Assembly (NCBI GenBank): GCA_963750735.1
Contig: CAVVRY010000019.1
Location: forward strand, 186,001-250,000
Reading direction: 5' to 3'
From: JANTGF01 sp963750735
Lineage (GTDB): Bacteria > Bacteroidota > Bacteroidia > Bacteroidales > VadinHA17
DNA length: 64,000 bases
In this document: one piece after another, positions 45,631 to 54,884 of the stretch
Layout of the letters: every line of letters starts with the position of its first letter
Position numbering within the stretch: the stretch's first letter is position 1
Notes under the pieces: generated by a model
Told to the model about the DNA's origin: nothing
The model's database searches: none
What the model saw: only the letters and a program-made list of their open reading frames with translations
Made by a program: the position numbers and the translations under genes

Positions 45631-47502
45631 TTATAATAAGTCCCATTTTTTAATTAATTCTCTTGCCGCCCTTAAATAGTATGTATTATCCGTCGGATCT
45701 TTATCTTTTAATAATGCCTCCACATCCTCTTTGAATACATATGGGCTAACACCCAGGCAATCAATTGAATTAAGAGCGTATACACGCAGAAGTTCATTCT
45801 GGTTATTAAGTTCTTTTCTGAGGATCTCTGTACTTAATTCCTTAAAATCAGTATTATAAAGAGCTTCTGCCGCTAATATGCGAATATTCCCCGACTTATC
45901 CTCCAATGATTTTTTTAATGGAGGTATAACATCGTGAGTCTGATCTTTTAGCAAATATAATCCTGTGGCAGCCCAGTAACGAATAGCAATATCATCGTTT
46001 TTGAGAAATTCTAATAGTTGCGGTATATTTTCAATTTTATTTTCTAAAGCCAGGTTTGAAACTTTAATAAGGTCTTGAATAGGATATTTTTCTGATCTAA
46101 CAAAGCTATATCCTGTTGTGCCAGAAAAACGATCAACCCATTCAGCTTCAGGCATAAATCCACTATCAAATGTGTTAAACAGAATAGAATCAGTAGCCGA
46201 CCTGAAACGATGTAAAATTTTTATATAGGCAGGATCATTTGCCAGGTTATTTACTTCCCAGGGATCATTATTTACATCATATAATTCTTCAGCTGGTTTT
46301 TCTTCCCAAAAAATACTTTGAATGTTGTTGCATTCACCATCAAGATAAGCCTGTTCCCAAGATCGAATTGAAGGTGCTCTCCATAAATATTCAAGATGCT
46401 GTCCATATATTCTATATGGCATATAATTCCTGATGTACCGAAATTTCTTGTCACGAACTGCCCTTGACATATCATATCGCTCATCCATTCTTCCTCTATA
46501 CATATAAGCGTATTCAGGATCCTTCGTTTTTTGTTTTCCAAGGAATGCCTTGCCCTGCATATAATCAGGTATACTAATATCTGCAAGGCTTAGTACAGTG
46601 GGTGCAAAATCGACAAAACTTACAATTCTTTCAACATTCGACCCTTTTGATCCGGGGGCAAGATGTTCATATTTTTTTGGAAAATGTAAAATCAAAGGCA
46701 CTCTGGTACCCGTTTCATATACATACCTTTTGCTTCGGGCAAGCACACCACCATGATCTCCATAATACATTACTATAGTATTCTCAGAGAGGCCATCCTT
46801 TTCGAGTTTATTAAGAAATTCACCAATTTGCCTATCAAGCTCAGTGATTTTATCATAATACTGAGCCCAGTCATATCTTATTTCCGGAGTGTCGGGGTGA
46901 TATGGTGGCAAGGATACATCTTCCGGGGAATGGGAGAGATTCTCAAGTTTTTTGTGCAAAGAGCTTTCGTGACTAACTCCAAAATTTTGAACATGAAAAA
47001 ATGGCTGTCCCTCATTCCTATTTGAATAGGAGGCTTTATTGCTGGATTCATCCCAGACCAATTCGGGTTTAACAGTGTTATAATCCTCTTTTGCGTTATT
47101 AGTACAATAATATCCTTTGGCTCTCAGATATTGCGGGAAAAACTTCATTTCCTCAGGGATAGGATACTTGCTTCTCATATGTTGGGTCGCGGCACTGGAG
47201 GCATAACATCCTGTAATAAGTGTAAATCGAGCAGGGGCACATACCGGAGTATTTGCAAAAGCATTTGTGTAGATAACTCCTTTTGAGGCAAGCTTATCAA
47301 GGTTTGGAGTTACTGCAAATTCATCACCATAACAACCTAAATAGGGGCTATTATCCTCACTTACAATCCAGAGGATGTTGGGTAGGTCATCAGTCTCTGT
47401 TCTGGTGGAGCATCCATGAAATAGTACTATTGATATTACTGTAAGGAGAAGTATGTAATTAATGTTGGTGATTGAAGTTATACCGGAACCTATTTTTATC
47501 AT
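45631..47502 (-). CDS. Sulfatase (S1 family) lipoprotein with C-terminal HEAT-like repeats
   Basis: 623 residues. Lipoprotein signal with C31 (LFHGCST), then the sulfatase domain: LPNILWIVSEDNSPYLG, formylglycine motif CAPAR (C88-R92, CxPxR), YYGDHGGVLARSKRYVYE. From about residue 515 the sequence is helical repeats (NDDIAIRYWAATGLYLL, SGNIRILAAEALYNT), a HEAT pattern attached to heparan-N-sulfatase-like proteins. Removes sulfate esters or N-sulfates from polysaccharides outside the cytoplasm. No anaerobic maturase lies near it. Its start is 24 bp after the YjbQ stop. Confidence 0.9.
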   Translation of the reverse strand: MIKIGSGITSITNINYILLLTVISIVLFHGCSTRTETDDLPNILWIVSEDNSPYLGCYGDEFAVTPNLDKLASKGVIYTNAFANTPVCAPARFTLITGCYASSAATQHMRSKYPIPEEMKFFPQYLRAKGYYCTNNAKEDYNTVKPELVWDESSNKASYSNRNEGQPFFHVQNFGVSHESSLHKKLENLSHSPEDVSLPPYHPDTPEIRYDWAQYYDKITELDRQIGEFLNKLEKDGLSENTIVMYYGDHGGVLARSKRYVYETGTRVPLILHFPKKYEHLAPGSKGSNVERIVSFVDFAPTVLSLADISIPDYMQGKAFLGKQKTKDPEYAYMYRGRMDERYDMSRAVRDKKFRYIRNYMPYRIYGQHLEYLWRAPSIRSWEQAYLDGECNNIQSIFWEEKPAEELYDVNNDPWEVNNLANDPAYIKILHRFRSATDSILFNTFDSGFMPEAEWVDRFSGTTGYSFVRSEKYPIQDLIKVSNLALENKIENIPQLLEFLKNDDIAIRYWAATGLYLLKDQTHDVIPPLKKSLEDKSGNIRILAAEALYNTDFKELSTEILRKELNNQNELLRVYALNSIDCLGVSPYVFKEDVEALLKDKDPTDNTYYLRAARELIKKWDLL

Positions 47503-47526
47503 GGCAGATTATTGTATATCAGTGTA

Positions 47527-47943
47527 TTATTCCCCAATTATTTTTACCAGGACTCTTTTCCTTCTTTTACCATCAAACTCTCCATAAAAAATTTGTTCCC
47601 ATGGTCCGAAATCTAATTGTCCATTGGTTATGGCAACAACAACCTCACGGCCCATAATCTGTCTTTTCATATGAGCATCGGCATTGTCTTCAAAGCCATT
47701 ATGTCTGTATTGAGAATGTGGCTTTTCAGGTGCTAATTTTTCTAACCAAATCTCATAATCATGATGAAGTCCGGCCTCATCATCGTTTATAAAAACACTT
47801 GATGTAATATGCATAGCATTGCATAATAATAGTCCTTCCTGAATCCCACTTTCGATGAGGCAACTATTAATTTCAGAAGTAATATTTATCAATTCCCTTC
47901 TCTTTTGCGTTGAAAACCAGAGTTCCTTCTTATAACTTTTCAT
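47527..47943 (-). CDS. YjbQ family protein (secondary thiamine-phosphate synthase-like)
   Basis: 138 residues. LLLCNAMHITSSVFINDDEAG, YRHNGFEDNADAHMKRQIMG and WEQIFYGEFDG are the three hallmark motifs of the UPF0047/YjbQ family, whose members have weak thiamine-phosphate synthase activity and an unclear main role. Lies 24 bp before the sulfatase gene on the same strand. Confidence 0.9.
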   Translation of the reverse strand: MKSYKKELWFSTQKRRELINITSEINSCLIESGIQEGLLLCNAMHITSSVFINDDEAGLHHDYEIWLEKLAPEKPHSQYRHNGFEDNADAHMKRQIMGREVVVAITNGQLDFGPWEQIFYGEFDGKRRKRVLVKIIGE

Positions 47944-48078
47944 TTTTTGGTGTGTTATTTTGGGATAAATCGATTATTAATTAATGTGTGTTTTTATGAA
48001 GATATAAAATACACAAATTGTAAAATTTGCCAGATAGAAAAAGATCTATGCAATTAAAAATAAATATGGACAATTTAT

Positions 48079-49824
48079 CTATTTGATTCCCAGATCTGTT
48101 TTAAGATTTTTGATCCTGAAATCTAATTTATCATTCACTTCAATAAATTCGTCTTTTGATGGCAGTGCGCTGTTTACGCTAAAATAAAACTTAATTTTTG
48201 GCTCGGTACCTGAAGGCCTGACCGATATTTTAGATCCATCTATTAAAATAAACTGCAAAACATTTGATTTGGGAAGAAGAATCTCCTTTTCAGTATTGTT
48301 GATTTTATCAAATGTTTTTTGCTTTAAATAATCATGAATAAAGACAATCGTAGTATCGTTTAGTTTTTCAGGAGGATTAGAACGCAAATTTTCCATCATA
48401 TCTTGAATTTCTTCCGCACCTGATTTACCTTTTTTAACTACATTGGTTAAGGTTTCTTTATAGTACTTATATTCAACGTAAATGTCCAGGAGTAGTTCGT
48501 ATAGGCTCTTACCCTTAGAGCGAGCCCAGGCAGCAGCTTCTGCAATTAAGGCACAGGACATCACAGCGTCTTTGTCTCGAACAAATTCTCCTGCAAGATA
48601 GCCGTAGCTTTCTTCGCCACCACCAATAAATGTTTTCTCTCCTTCGTTCTCCCTGATTAATTCAGCAATATATTTAAAACCGGTAAGTACATCGTAGCAA
48701 TCTACTTTAAACTTTCTTGCAATGTCAGCAATTAGTTCTGTTGTTACAATAGTTTTGCAGATATACTCCTTTCCTGTAAAAAGTCCTTTTTCAGCCCAAC
48801 GAGTTAACAAATAGTAGATTAAGAGAGATCCGGTTTGATTCCCATTTAAGAGAATAAATTCATCTGATGCATTTTTTACTGCAATACCAACACGGTCGGC
48901 ATCCGGATCTGTTGCCATTACCAGATCAGCATCGGTTTCTTTTGCTTTCTGGAGTGCCATCTTCAAGGCATCTGATTCCTCCGGATTTGGAGAAATAACG
49001 GTTGGGAAGTTACCGTCAGTAATGTCTTGTTCAGGAACCTGAATAACATTCTTAAAACCAAATTTTCTTAGAACCTGCGGTACAAGTTTAACTCCAGTTC
49101 CATGAATAGGTGTAAACACAATTTTCAAATCGGAATTCTGAGCAATGATCTCAGAAGAGAGGGAGAGTTGTTTAATCTGATCGATATAGATTTCATCAAA
49201 ATCTTCACCAATAATTTCTATGTTGCTTTCTGGTCCATTGAATTTAACATTTTCTATTGAGGTAATATTTTTTACTTCATCAATAATATTTGTGTCATGT
49301 GGACTTATTATTTGACCCCCATCATCCCAATATGCTTTAAAACCATTATATTCTTTAGGGTTATGGGAGGCAGTAATTACAACTCCTCCCTGACAGCCAA
49401 AGTGACGAATTGCAAACGACAACTCAGGAGTTGGGCGGAGGGATTCAAACAGGTACACCTTAAAACCATTTCCTGAAAATATACCAGCCACTGTCTCTGC
49501 AAAAAGTCGACTATTGTTTCGAGAATCATGAGCGATGCTAACTTTAATTTTTGTTTTACTGGAGAACTCTTTTTTCAAATAGTTTGAATACCCCTGGGTT
49601 GCCATCCCAACTGTGTAAATATTCATCCGGTTAGTACCAGGACCCATAATTCCGCGAAGACCTCCCGTTCCAAACTCCAGGTCTTTATAAAAGGCCTCAA
49701 TCAAAGCTTCTTCATCCGAATCGAGCATTCGTTGAACTTCTTTCTTGGTTTCTTCATCATAGTTGCCAGTAAGCCAGGTCGTAGCTTTCTTATGAATTTC
49801 CTCTAATAATTGTTGGTTCTGCAT
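48079..49824 (-). CDS. Phosphohexomutase (phosphoglucomutase/phosphomannomutase family)
   Basis: 581 residues, the long PgcA-type. Catalytic phosphoserine motif TASHNPKEYNGFK, metal loop ATDPDADRVG, sugar-binding GGGEESYGYL and phosphate-binding SGTEPKIKFY. It interconverts glucose-6-phosphate and glucose-1-phosphate (or mannose forms) and would supply glucose-1-phosphate to the nucleotide-sugar genes upstream in the same direction (94 bp gap). Confidence 0.92.
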   Translation of the reverse strand: MQNQQLLEEIHKKATTWLTGNYDEETKKEVQRMLDSDEEALIEAFYKDLEFGTGGLRGIMGPGTNRMNIYTVGMATQGYSNYLKKEFSSKTKIKVSIAHDSRNNSRLFAETVAGIFSGNGFKVYLFESLRPTPELSFAIRHFGCQGGVVITASHNPKEYNGFKAYWDDGGQIISPHDTNIIDEVKNITSIENVKFNGPESNIEIIGEDFDEIYIDQIKQLSLSSEIIAQNSDLKIVFTPIHGTGVKLVPQVLRKFGFKNVIQVPEQDITDGNFPTVISPNPEESDALKMALQKAKETDADLVMATDPDADRVGIAVKNASDEFILLNGNQTGSLLIYYLLTRWAEKGLFTGKEYICKTIVTTELIADIARKFKVDCYDVLTGFKYIAELIRENEGEKTFIGGGEESYGYLAGEFVRDKDAVMSCALIAEAAAWARSKGKSLYELLLDIYVEYKYYKETLTNVVKKGKSGAEEIQDMMENLRSNPPEKLNDTTIVFIHDYLKQKTFDKINNTEKEILLPKSNVLQFILIDGSKISVRPSGTEPKIKFYFSVNSALPSKDEFIEVNDKLDFRIKNLKTDLGIK

Positions 49825-49918
49825 AATGCTAATATCTTTAATTTAAAATTCTCTTAGGATATAAAAATATAAAAAATAATATTGCCTGATAGAAGTTACA
49901 ATTAGATAAAATACCGGA

Positions 49919-50794
49919 TTATGAAGATTTATTCATTTCTTCCAGGCATTCGGAAAGACCCACTTTCCAATTTGGAATATTAAGCTTATAAAGAGATTTA
50001 ATCTTTTCGAGAGATAAAACACTGTAAGATGGACGTTTTGCAACTTGAGGATATTCTGTTGACTTTACTGGAAAAACGTTGCAGGATATTTTTGTTTTAT
50101 TAACTATCTCTACTGCAAAATCATACCATGAGCATGAACCGGAATTAGTAAAATTAAATATTCCAGGGATAAAAGAAATTTTATTATTTACATCAGCTTC
50201 AATTATTTTCAATACTGCTTCAGCCAAATGCTTTGAGTAGGTAGGAGAGCCTATCTGGTCATTTACAACCTTTAATTCTTTTAGTTCCCTGCCTTTATTA
50301 ATTATGCTTTTTACAAAATTATGTCCATGTGAGGAATATAGCCAGGCTGTTCTGATTACCATACCTTTATTAAAGGCTAGAACAACTCTTTCTCCGTCCC
50401 GCTTGGAGTGACCATATACTGTTTGTGGATTTGTGGGGTTATCCTCAGAATAAGGAGTACTTCCAGAGCCATCAAAAACATAATCTGTTGAAATGTGAAT
50501 GAAGCGGGTATTGTGGTGCTTAATGGATTCGATTAAATTCTTCACAGCTGATGTATTTACAGCAAAGGCAGATTCCTTTTCACTTTCCGCTTTATCTACT
50601 GCTGTATATGCAGCGCAGTTAACAATAAAATCAAATCGTTGAGAAATAAAGAAGTTGACAGTATCTGGTGTGCTTGATATATCAAGTTCATCAATATCAA
50701 TAAATTTGAACTGCCATTCTGCGTATCTTTCTGAGAGATTGAAAATATCGGTACCAAGTTGACCCTTTGCCCCGGTAATTAATATTTTAATCAT
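49919..50794 (-). CDS. rfbD: dTDP-4-dehydrorhamnose reductase
   Basis: 291 residues, extended SDR. Cofactor motif ITGAKGQLGTDIF, conserved NCAAYTAVDKAES, STDYVFDGSG and catalytic YGHSKRDGE (YxxxK). It makes dTDP-L-rhamnose from dTDP-4-keto-L-rhamnose. Downstream of rfbC by 49 bp in the same operon. Confidence 0.94.
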   Translation of the reverse strand: MIKILITGAKGQLGTDIFNLSERYAEWQFKFIDIDELDISSTPDTVNFFISQRFDFIVNCAAYTAVDKAESEKESAFAVNTSAVKNLIESIKHHNTRFIHISTDYVFDGSGSTPYSEDNPTNPQTVYGHSKRDGERVVLAFNKGMVIRTAWLYSSHGHNFVKSIINKGRELKELKVVNDQIGSPTYSKHLAEAVLKIIEADVNNKISFIPGIFNFTNSGSCSWYDFAVEIVNKTKISCNVFPVKSTEYPQVAKRPSYSVLSLEKIKSLYKLNIPNWKVGLSECLEEMNKSS

Positions 50795-50843
50795 ATTTCC
50801 AAGTAATATTTTATAAGATTAGGATTTAGATTTTACAAAAAAT

Positions 50844-51404
50844 CTAACTGTCAAATTTAAAGTTTGTTTCCGCATCTTTAAAGAGAGGTAAATTAGTGTC
50901 TTTTTCTGAAATCACTGCCAGGGAGCTGGGAACTTTCCAATCTATATTTAGTTCAGGGTCATTGTAAATAATTCCTCTTTCTGATTCCGGATTATATAAG
51001 GTATTGCATTTGTACAGTACAATTGTTTCCTGGCTCAATACTGAAAATCCATGTGCAAAGCCTTCTGGTACTAAAAACTGAATTTTATTCTCACTGCTAA
51101 TTTCGATTCCAAACCATTTTCCATAAGTAGGACTTCCAACCCTAATGTCAAGAGCAATGTCGTAAATTTTACCCTCTAATACACGGATAAGCTTGGCTTG
51201 GGCTGAGGGATTCAGTTGATAGTGTAAGCCTCTGATTACGCCGTATTTCGATTTCGATTGATTATCCTGTACCCACCTTTCTTTAATTCCATGTTTCAGG
51301 TACAGGTCTTCATTATATGATTCAAAAAAATATCCTCTGCCATCTTCAAAAACTTTTGGATAAATAATCTTTAATCCCAGAATATCTGTTTCACTAACTT
51401 TCAT
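50844..51404 (-). CDS. rfbC: dTDP-4-dehydrorhamnose 3,5-epimerase
   Basis: 186 residues of the RmlC cupin fold: FEDGRGYFFESYNEDL, QDNQSKSKYGVIRGLHYQ (conserved catalytic His), WFGIEISSENKIQFLVPEGFAHGF and the active-site Tyr region CNTLYNPESERGI. It epimerises dTDP-4-keto-6-deoxyglucose at C3 and C5. Six bp follow the rfbA stop. Confidence 0.94.
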   Translation of the reverse strand: MKVSETDILGLKIIYPKVFEDGRGYFFESYNEDLYLKHGIKERWVQDNQSKSKYGVIRGLHYQLNPSAQAKLIRVLEGKIYDIALDIRVGSPTYGKWFGIEISSENKIQFLVPEGFAHGFSVLSQETIVLYKCNTLYNPESERGIIYNDPELNIDWKVPSSLAVISEKDTNLPLFKDAETNFKFDS

Positions 51405-51410
51405 AAATCA

Positions 51411-52301
51411 TTAAAGATCATAGGTTTTGAAGCTATCTACTGTTAGGTTTACCAAGTATTCACCATATTGACTGTTCTTCATTTGATCAGCCAATTTTAG
51501 CAATTGATCTTTTCCTATAAATCCACGCTTATATGCAATCTCTTCAATACAAGATGCCTTTAATCCCTGCCGTTTTTCAAGTGTTGCAATGAAATTTGAG
51601 GCCTCCAGAAGGCTGTCGTGTGTACCTGTATCTAGCCATGCAAGGCCTCTGCCAAGGACTTTCACTCTAAGTTTATTTTCGTGGAGGTAAAGCTTATTTA
51701 AATCTGTAATTTCTAATTCTCCTCTGGCCGATGGCTTAAGTGATTTTGCCTTTTCGATTACAGTATTGTCATAAAAGTAAAGTCCAGTAATAGCATAATT
51801 TGATTTCGGAACCGCTGGTTTTTCCTCAAGGCTCAGAACCTGACCTTCCTTATTAAATGCAACCACACCATATCTTTGGGGATCCCTCACATAATATCCA
51901 AAAACAATGGCGCCTTCCTCAGGATTTGTACCTATTTCCAATAGAATTTTTCCAAATCCATGCCCATAATAAATATTATCTCCTAAAATAAGACATACAT
52001 GATCCTTTCCAATAAATTTTTCACCTATCAGGAAGGCTTGAGCCAGGCCATCCGGTGATGGCTGTACTTCATATTCTATTGAAATGCCAATATGATGACC
52101 GTTTCCAAGCAGATTTTCATATAAATGTATGTCTTGAGGAGTGGAAATGATTAGGATTTCTTTTATTCCTGCAAGCATGAGGGCAGATAGAGGGTAATAA
52201 ATCATCGGTTTATCGTAAACAGGGATAATTTGTTTCGATATACTTTTTGTAACAGGATAAAGTCGTGTTCCAGCTCCTCCGGCTAATATTATACCTTTCA
52301 T
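51411..52301 (-). CDS. rfbA: Glucose-1-phosphate thymidylyltransferase
   Basis: 296 residues. GGAGTRLYPVTKSISKQIIP is the nucleotide-binding signature; ILGDNIYYGHGFGKIL and WLDTGTHDSLLEASNFI complete the RmlA pattern. It forms dTDP-glucose from glucose-1-phosphate and dTTP. Its start overlaps the UXS stop by 4 bp (ATGA), so the two are translationally coupled. Confidence 0.95.
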   Translation of the reverse strand: MKGIILAGGAGTRLYPVTKSISKQIIPVYDKPMIYYPLSALMLAGIKEILIISTPQDIHLYENLLGNGHHIGISIEYEVQPSPDGLAQAFLIGEKFIGKDHVCLILGDNIYYGHGFGKILLEIGTNPEEGAIVFGYYVRDPQRYGVVAFNKEGQVLSLEEKPAVPKSNYAITGLYFYDNTVIEKAKSLKPSARGELEITDLNKLYLHENKLRVKVLGRGLAWLDTGTHDSLLEASNFIATLEKRQGLKASCIEEIAYKRGFIGKDQLLKLADQMKNSQYGEYLVNLTVDSFKTYDL

Positions 52302-53236
52302 AAATCAAGGTGGTTTTTAAAATAATCGATAGTTTTCTTCAGTCCCTCATCTAAATGTACTTTGGGTTCCCATTTAAGTACTTTCCTGGCAAGACTTATA
52401 TCTGGTTGACGACGGACAGGATCATCTTCTGGTAAGGGTAAAAAGATTAACTTTGATTTGGACCCGGTCATCTCAATAATTGTTTCAGCTAATTCTTTAA
52501 TGGTAAATTCTCGGGGATTTCCAAGATTAATAGGTCCAGTGAAATCATCAGCTGTTTTCATGAGGCGGATCAAGGCCTCAACCAGGTCGTCTATATACTG
52601 AAAGCTTCTGGTTTGATTGCCTTTACCAAATATAGTAATTGGCTCACCTTCTAGTGCCTGAACCACGAAATTTGAAACTACTCTACCGTCATTCGGATGC
52701 ATTCTCGGTCCATAGGTGTTAAAAATTCGTGCAATTTTAATTTTTACTTCATTCTGAATATGATAATCAGTAAAAAGTGTTTCTGCACATCTTTTGCCTT
52801 CATCGTAACAAGCCCTGATTCCAATTGGGTTTACATTTCCCCAATATTCCTCCTTCTGAGGATGGATTTCAGGATTTCCATAAACCTCACTGGTTGATGC
52901 TTGCAGAATTTTTGCTTTTACTCTTTTTGCAAGTCCCAACATATTGATGGCACCCATTACCGAAGTTTTAATAGTCTTTATTGGATTGTACTGATAGTGA
53001 ATAGGTGAGGCAGGGCATGCAAGATTATAAATCTCATCAACTTCAGCGAAAAATGGTGAAATTACATCGTGTCGTACAAGTTCAAAATACGGGTGTTTAA
53101 GAAGGGAGACAACATTTGATTTCGTACCGGTAAAATAATTATCAAGACAAAGAACTTCATTGTTCTCAGCCAATAATCTTTCACATAAATGCGAACCAAT
53201 AAAACCCGCACCTCCAGTTACAAGGATTTTTTTCAT
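52298..53236 (-). CDS. uxs: UDP-glucuronate decarboxylase (UDP-xylose synthase)
   Basis: 312 residues, extended SDR. VTGGAGFIGSHLCERLL, then NLACPASPIHYQYNPIKT and QASTSEVYGNPEIHPQ, RACYDEGKRCAETL (catalytic YxxxK). The CPASPIHYQ and YDEGKR motifs mark UXS rather than dTDP-glucose 4,6-dehydratase. It converts UDP-glucuronate to UDP-xylose, fed by the dehydrogenase encoded upstream. Confidence 0.9.
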   Translation of the reverse strand: MKKILVTGGAGFIGSHLCERLLAENNEVLCLDNYFTGTKSNVVSLLKHPYFELVRHDVISPFFAEVDEIYNLACPASPIHYQYNPIKTIKTSVMGAINMLGLAKRVKAKILQASTSEVYGNPEIHPQKEEYWGNVNPIGIRACYDEGKRCAETLFTDYHIQNEVKIKIARIFNTYGPRMHPNDGRVVSNFVVQALEGEPITIFGKGNQTRSFQYIDDLVEALIRLMKTADDFTGPINLGNPREFTIKELAETIIEMTGSKSKLIFLPLPEDDPVRRQPDISLARKVLKWEPKVHLDEGLKKTIDYFKNHLDL

Positions 53237-53322
53237 GTATCTAATTTAACTTTAGAGTACCGCTAAATATATTATTTTTTCTATAGATTGGTTTGATTCA
53301 GAGAACCATAGGTAAAAAACTA

Positions 53323-54645
53323 CTATTCTGTTGGTCTTCCAATACCAAAATAGTCAATTCCTAATTCTTGCATTTCCTCTGGATCATATATGTTTCTTCC
53401 ATCAAATAAAACAGGCTTATTAAGGAGTTTTTTAACTACCTTGAAATTTGGCATCCTAAATTCTGACCATTCAGTTACAAGAATAAGGGCGTCCGCATCA
53501 ACGAGTGCACCATACTGATCATCAACAAATTCTATTTTATTGCCTAGTATTCTTTTTCCTTCTTCCATAGCAACTGGATCGTAAGCTCTAACTTTTGCTC
53601 CACTTTCAAGCAATTTTTTAATAATAACCAATGATGGTGCCTCTCTCATATCATCCGTTTTCGGTTTAAATGAAAGGCCCCAAATTCCTATCACTTTTCC
53701 TTTAAGGTCTCCATTATAATATTTGTTAAGTTTATCAAAAAGAACGGACTTTTGTTTGTCATTTACTGATTCAACAGCTTTCAAAACCTCCAAGGTATAT
53801 CCATTATCATCTGCAGTTTTTATCAATGCTTTAACATCCTTTGGGAAGCAGGACCCACCGTACCCGGCGCCTGGATAAATAAACTTATTTCCTATCCTAG
53901 AGTCACTTCCAATCCCACGACGAACCATATTAACATCTGCACCTACTATTTCACATAGGTTTGCCACATCATTCATGAAACTGATCTTTGTAGCAAGAAT
54001 GGCATTTGCAACATATTTTGTCATTTCAGAGGACCGAATGCTCATGAAAAGAATAGGATGGTTATTTAACAGGAAGGGTTTATACAACCTTTTCATTACT
54101 TTTTCAGCCTTTTTTGATTCTACACCAATTACAATTCTGTCAGGGTGCAAGAAATCTTTTATAGCATCACCTTCCTTTAAGAACTCTGGATTGGAGGCAA
54201 TGTCAAATTCAATGTCAGAATTTCTTTTCTTCAATTCATCAGCTATGGCTGCTTTTACCTTCTCTGCAGTTCCTACAGGTACCGTGCTTTTTGTAGCAAT
54301 TAACAGGTATTGATTCATATGGCGTCCAATTTCTCTTGCTACTGCCAGAACATGTTTCAGGTCAGCGCTTCCATCTTCATCAGGTGGCGTACCAACTGCA
54401 ATAAACACAACCTCAGTATCATCCAGGCTTTCTTTAATACTTGTTGAAAATGTTAAACGACCTTTTTCTTTATTATCCAGTAACATGGGCTCCAGTCCAG
54501 GCTCATAAATGGGAATTATTCCCTTTTTCAGATTACTGATTTTCTTTTCATCAATATCAACACAGGTAACGGTGATTCCTGTTTCTGCAAAGCATGTTCC
54601 GGTTACTAGTCCAACATAACCGGTACCAACGACGGATATTTTCAT
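53323..54645 (-). CDS. ugd: UDP-glucose 6-dehydrogenase
   Basis: 440 residues. NAD motif VVGTGYVGLVTGTCFAETG at the N-terminus; catalytic Cys in GAGYGGSCFPKDVKAL; ATKSTVPVGT and GLSFKPKTDDMREAPS in the C-terminal half. It oxidises UDP-glucose to UDP-glucuronate in two steps. First gene of the nucleotide-sugar operon, with a -7 candidate 37 bp upstream. Confidence 0.95.
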   Translation of the reverse strand: MKISVVGTGYVGLVTGTCFAETGITVTCVDIDEKKISNLKKGIIPIYEPGLEPMLLDNKEKGRLTFSTSIKESLDDTEVVFIAVGTPPDEDGSADLKHVLAVAREIGRHMNQYLLIATKSTVPVGTAEKVKAAIADELKKRNSDIEFDIASNPEFLKEGDAIKDFLHPDRIVIGVESKKAEKVMKRLYKPFLLNNHPILFMSIRSSEMTKYVANAILATKISFMNDVANLCEIVGADVNMVRRGIGSDSRIGNKFIYPGAGYGGSCFPKDVKALIKTADDNGYTLEVLKAVESVNDKQKSVLFDKLNKYYNGDLKGKVIGIWGLSFKPKTDDMREAPSLVIIKKLLESGAKVRAYDPVAMEEGKRILGNKIEFVDDQYGALVDADALILVTEWSEFRMPNFKVVKKLLNKPVLFDGRNIYDPEEMQELGIDYFGIGRPTE

Positions 54646-54681
54646 TTTATTTAAGTTTAATAGTGGTTTAAAAAATTATCA

Positions 54682-54689
54682 CAAATATA
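54682..54689 (-). promoter_or_regulatory. Candidate -7 element for the ugd operon
   Basis: Reads TATATTTG on the minus strand (TAnnTTTG consensus), 37 bp upstream of the ugd start. No clear -33 TTG at the correct distance. Confidence 0.4.
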
Positions 54690-54800
54690 ATTCTTTTTAT
54701 TTCTTGATACTTGCGTTCGCGTAATACAAAATTCATTCAGTTAAAAAATGAATCAATTCTATTCGCAATAAGTTGATAATCATTTTTATTGATAAATTCC

Positions 54801-54829
54801 TTGAATCTGTAAAAAAAGTAGTATTTTTG
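54801..54829 (+). promoter_or_regulatory. Bacteroidota-type promoter of rpsA
   Basis: TTG at 54801-54803 (-33) and TATTTTTG at 54822-54829 (-7, TAnnTTTG) with an 18-bp spacer, a good match to the phylum's housekeeping consensus. Transcription would start about 7 bp later, leaving a leader of roughly 50 nt before the ATG at 54885. Confidence 0.65.
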
Positions 54830-54884
54830 CAGGCTGAAATATTAAATATATTGTCTAACTTATTAATTATTAAATCATTCATTA

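Noticed and set aside
52298..53236. dTDP-glucose 4,6-dehydratase (RfbB)
   Set aside because: The CPASPIHYQ and YDEGKR motifs are those of UDP-glucuronate decarboxylase.
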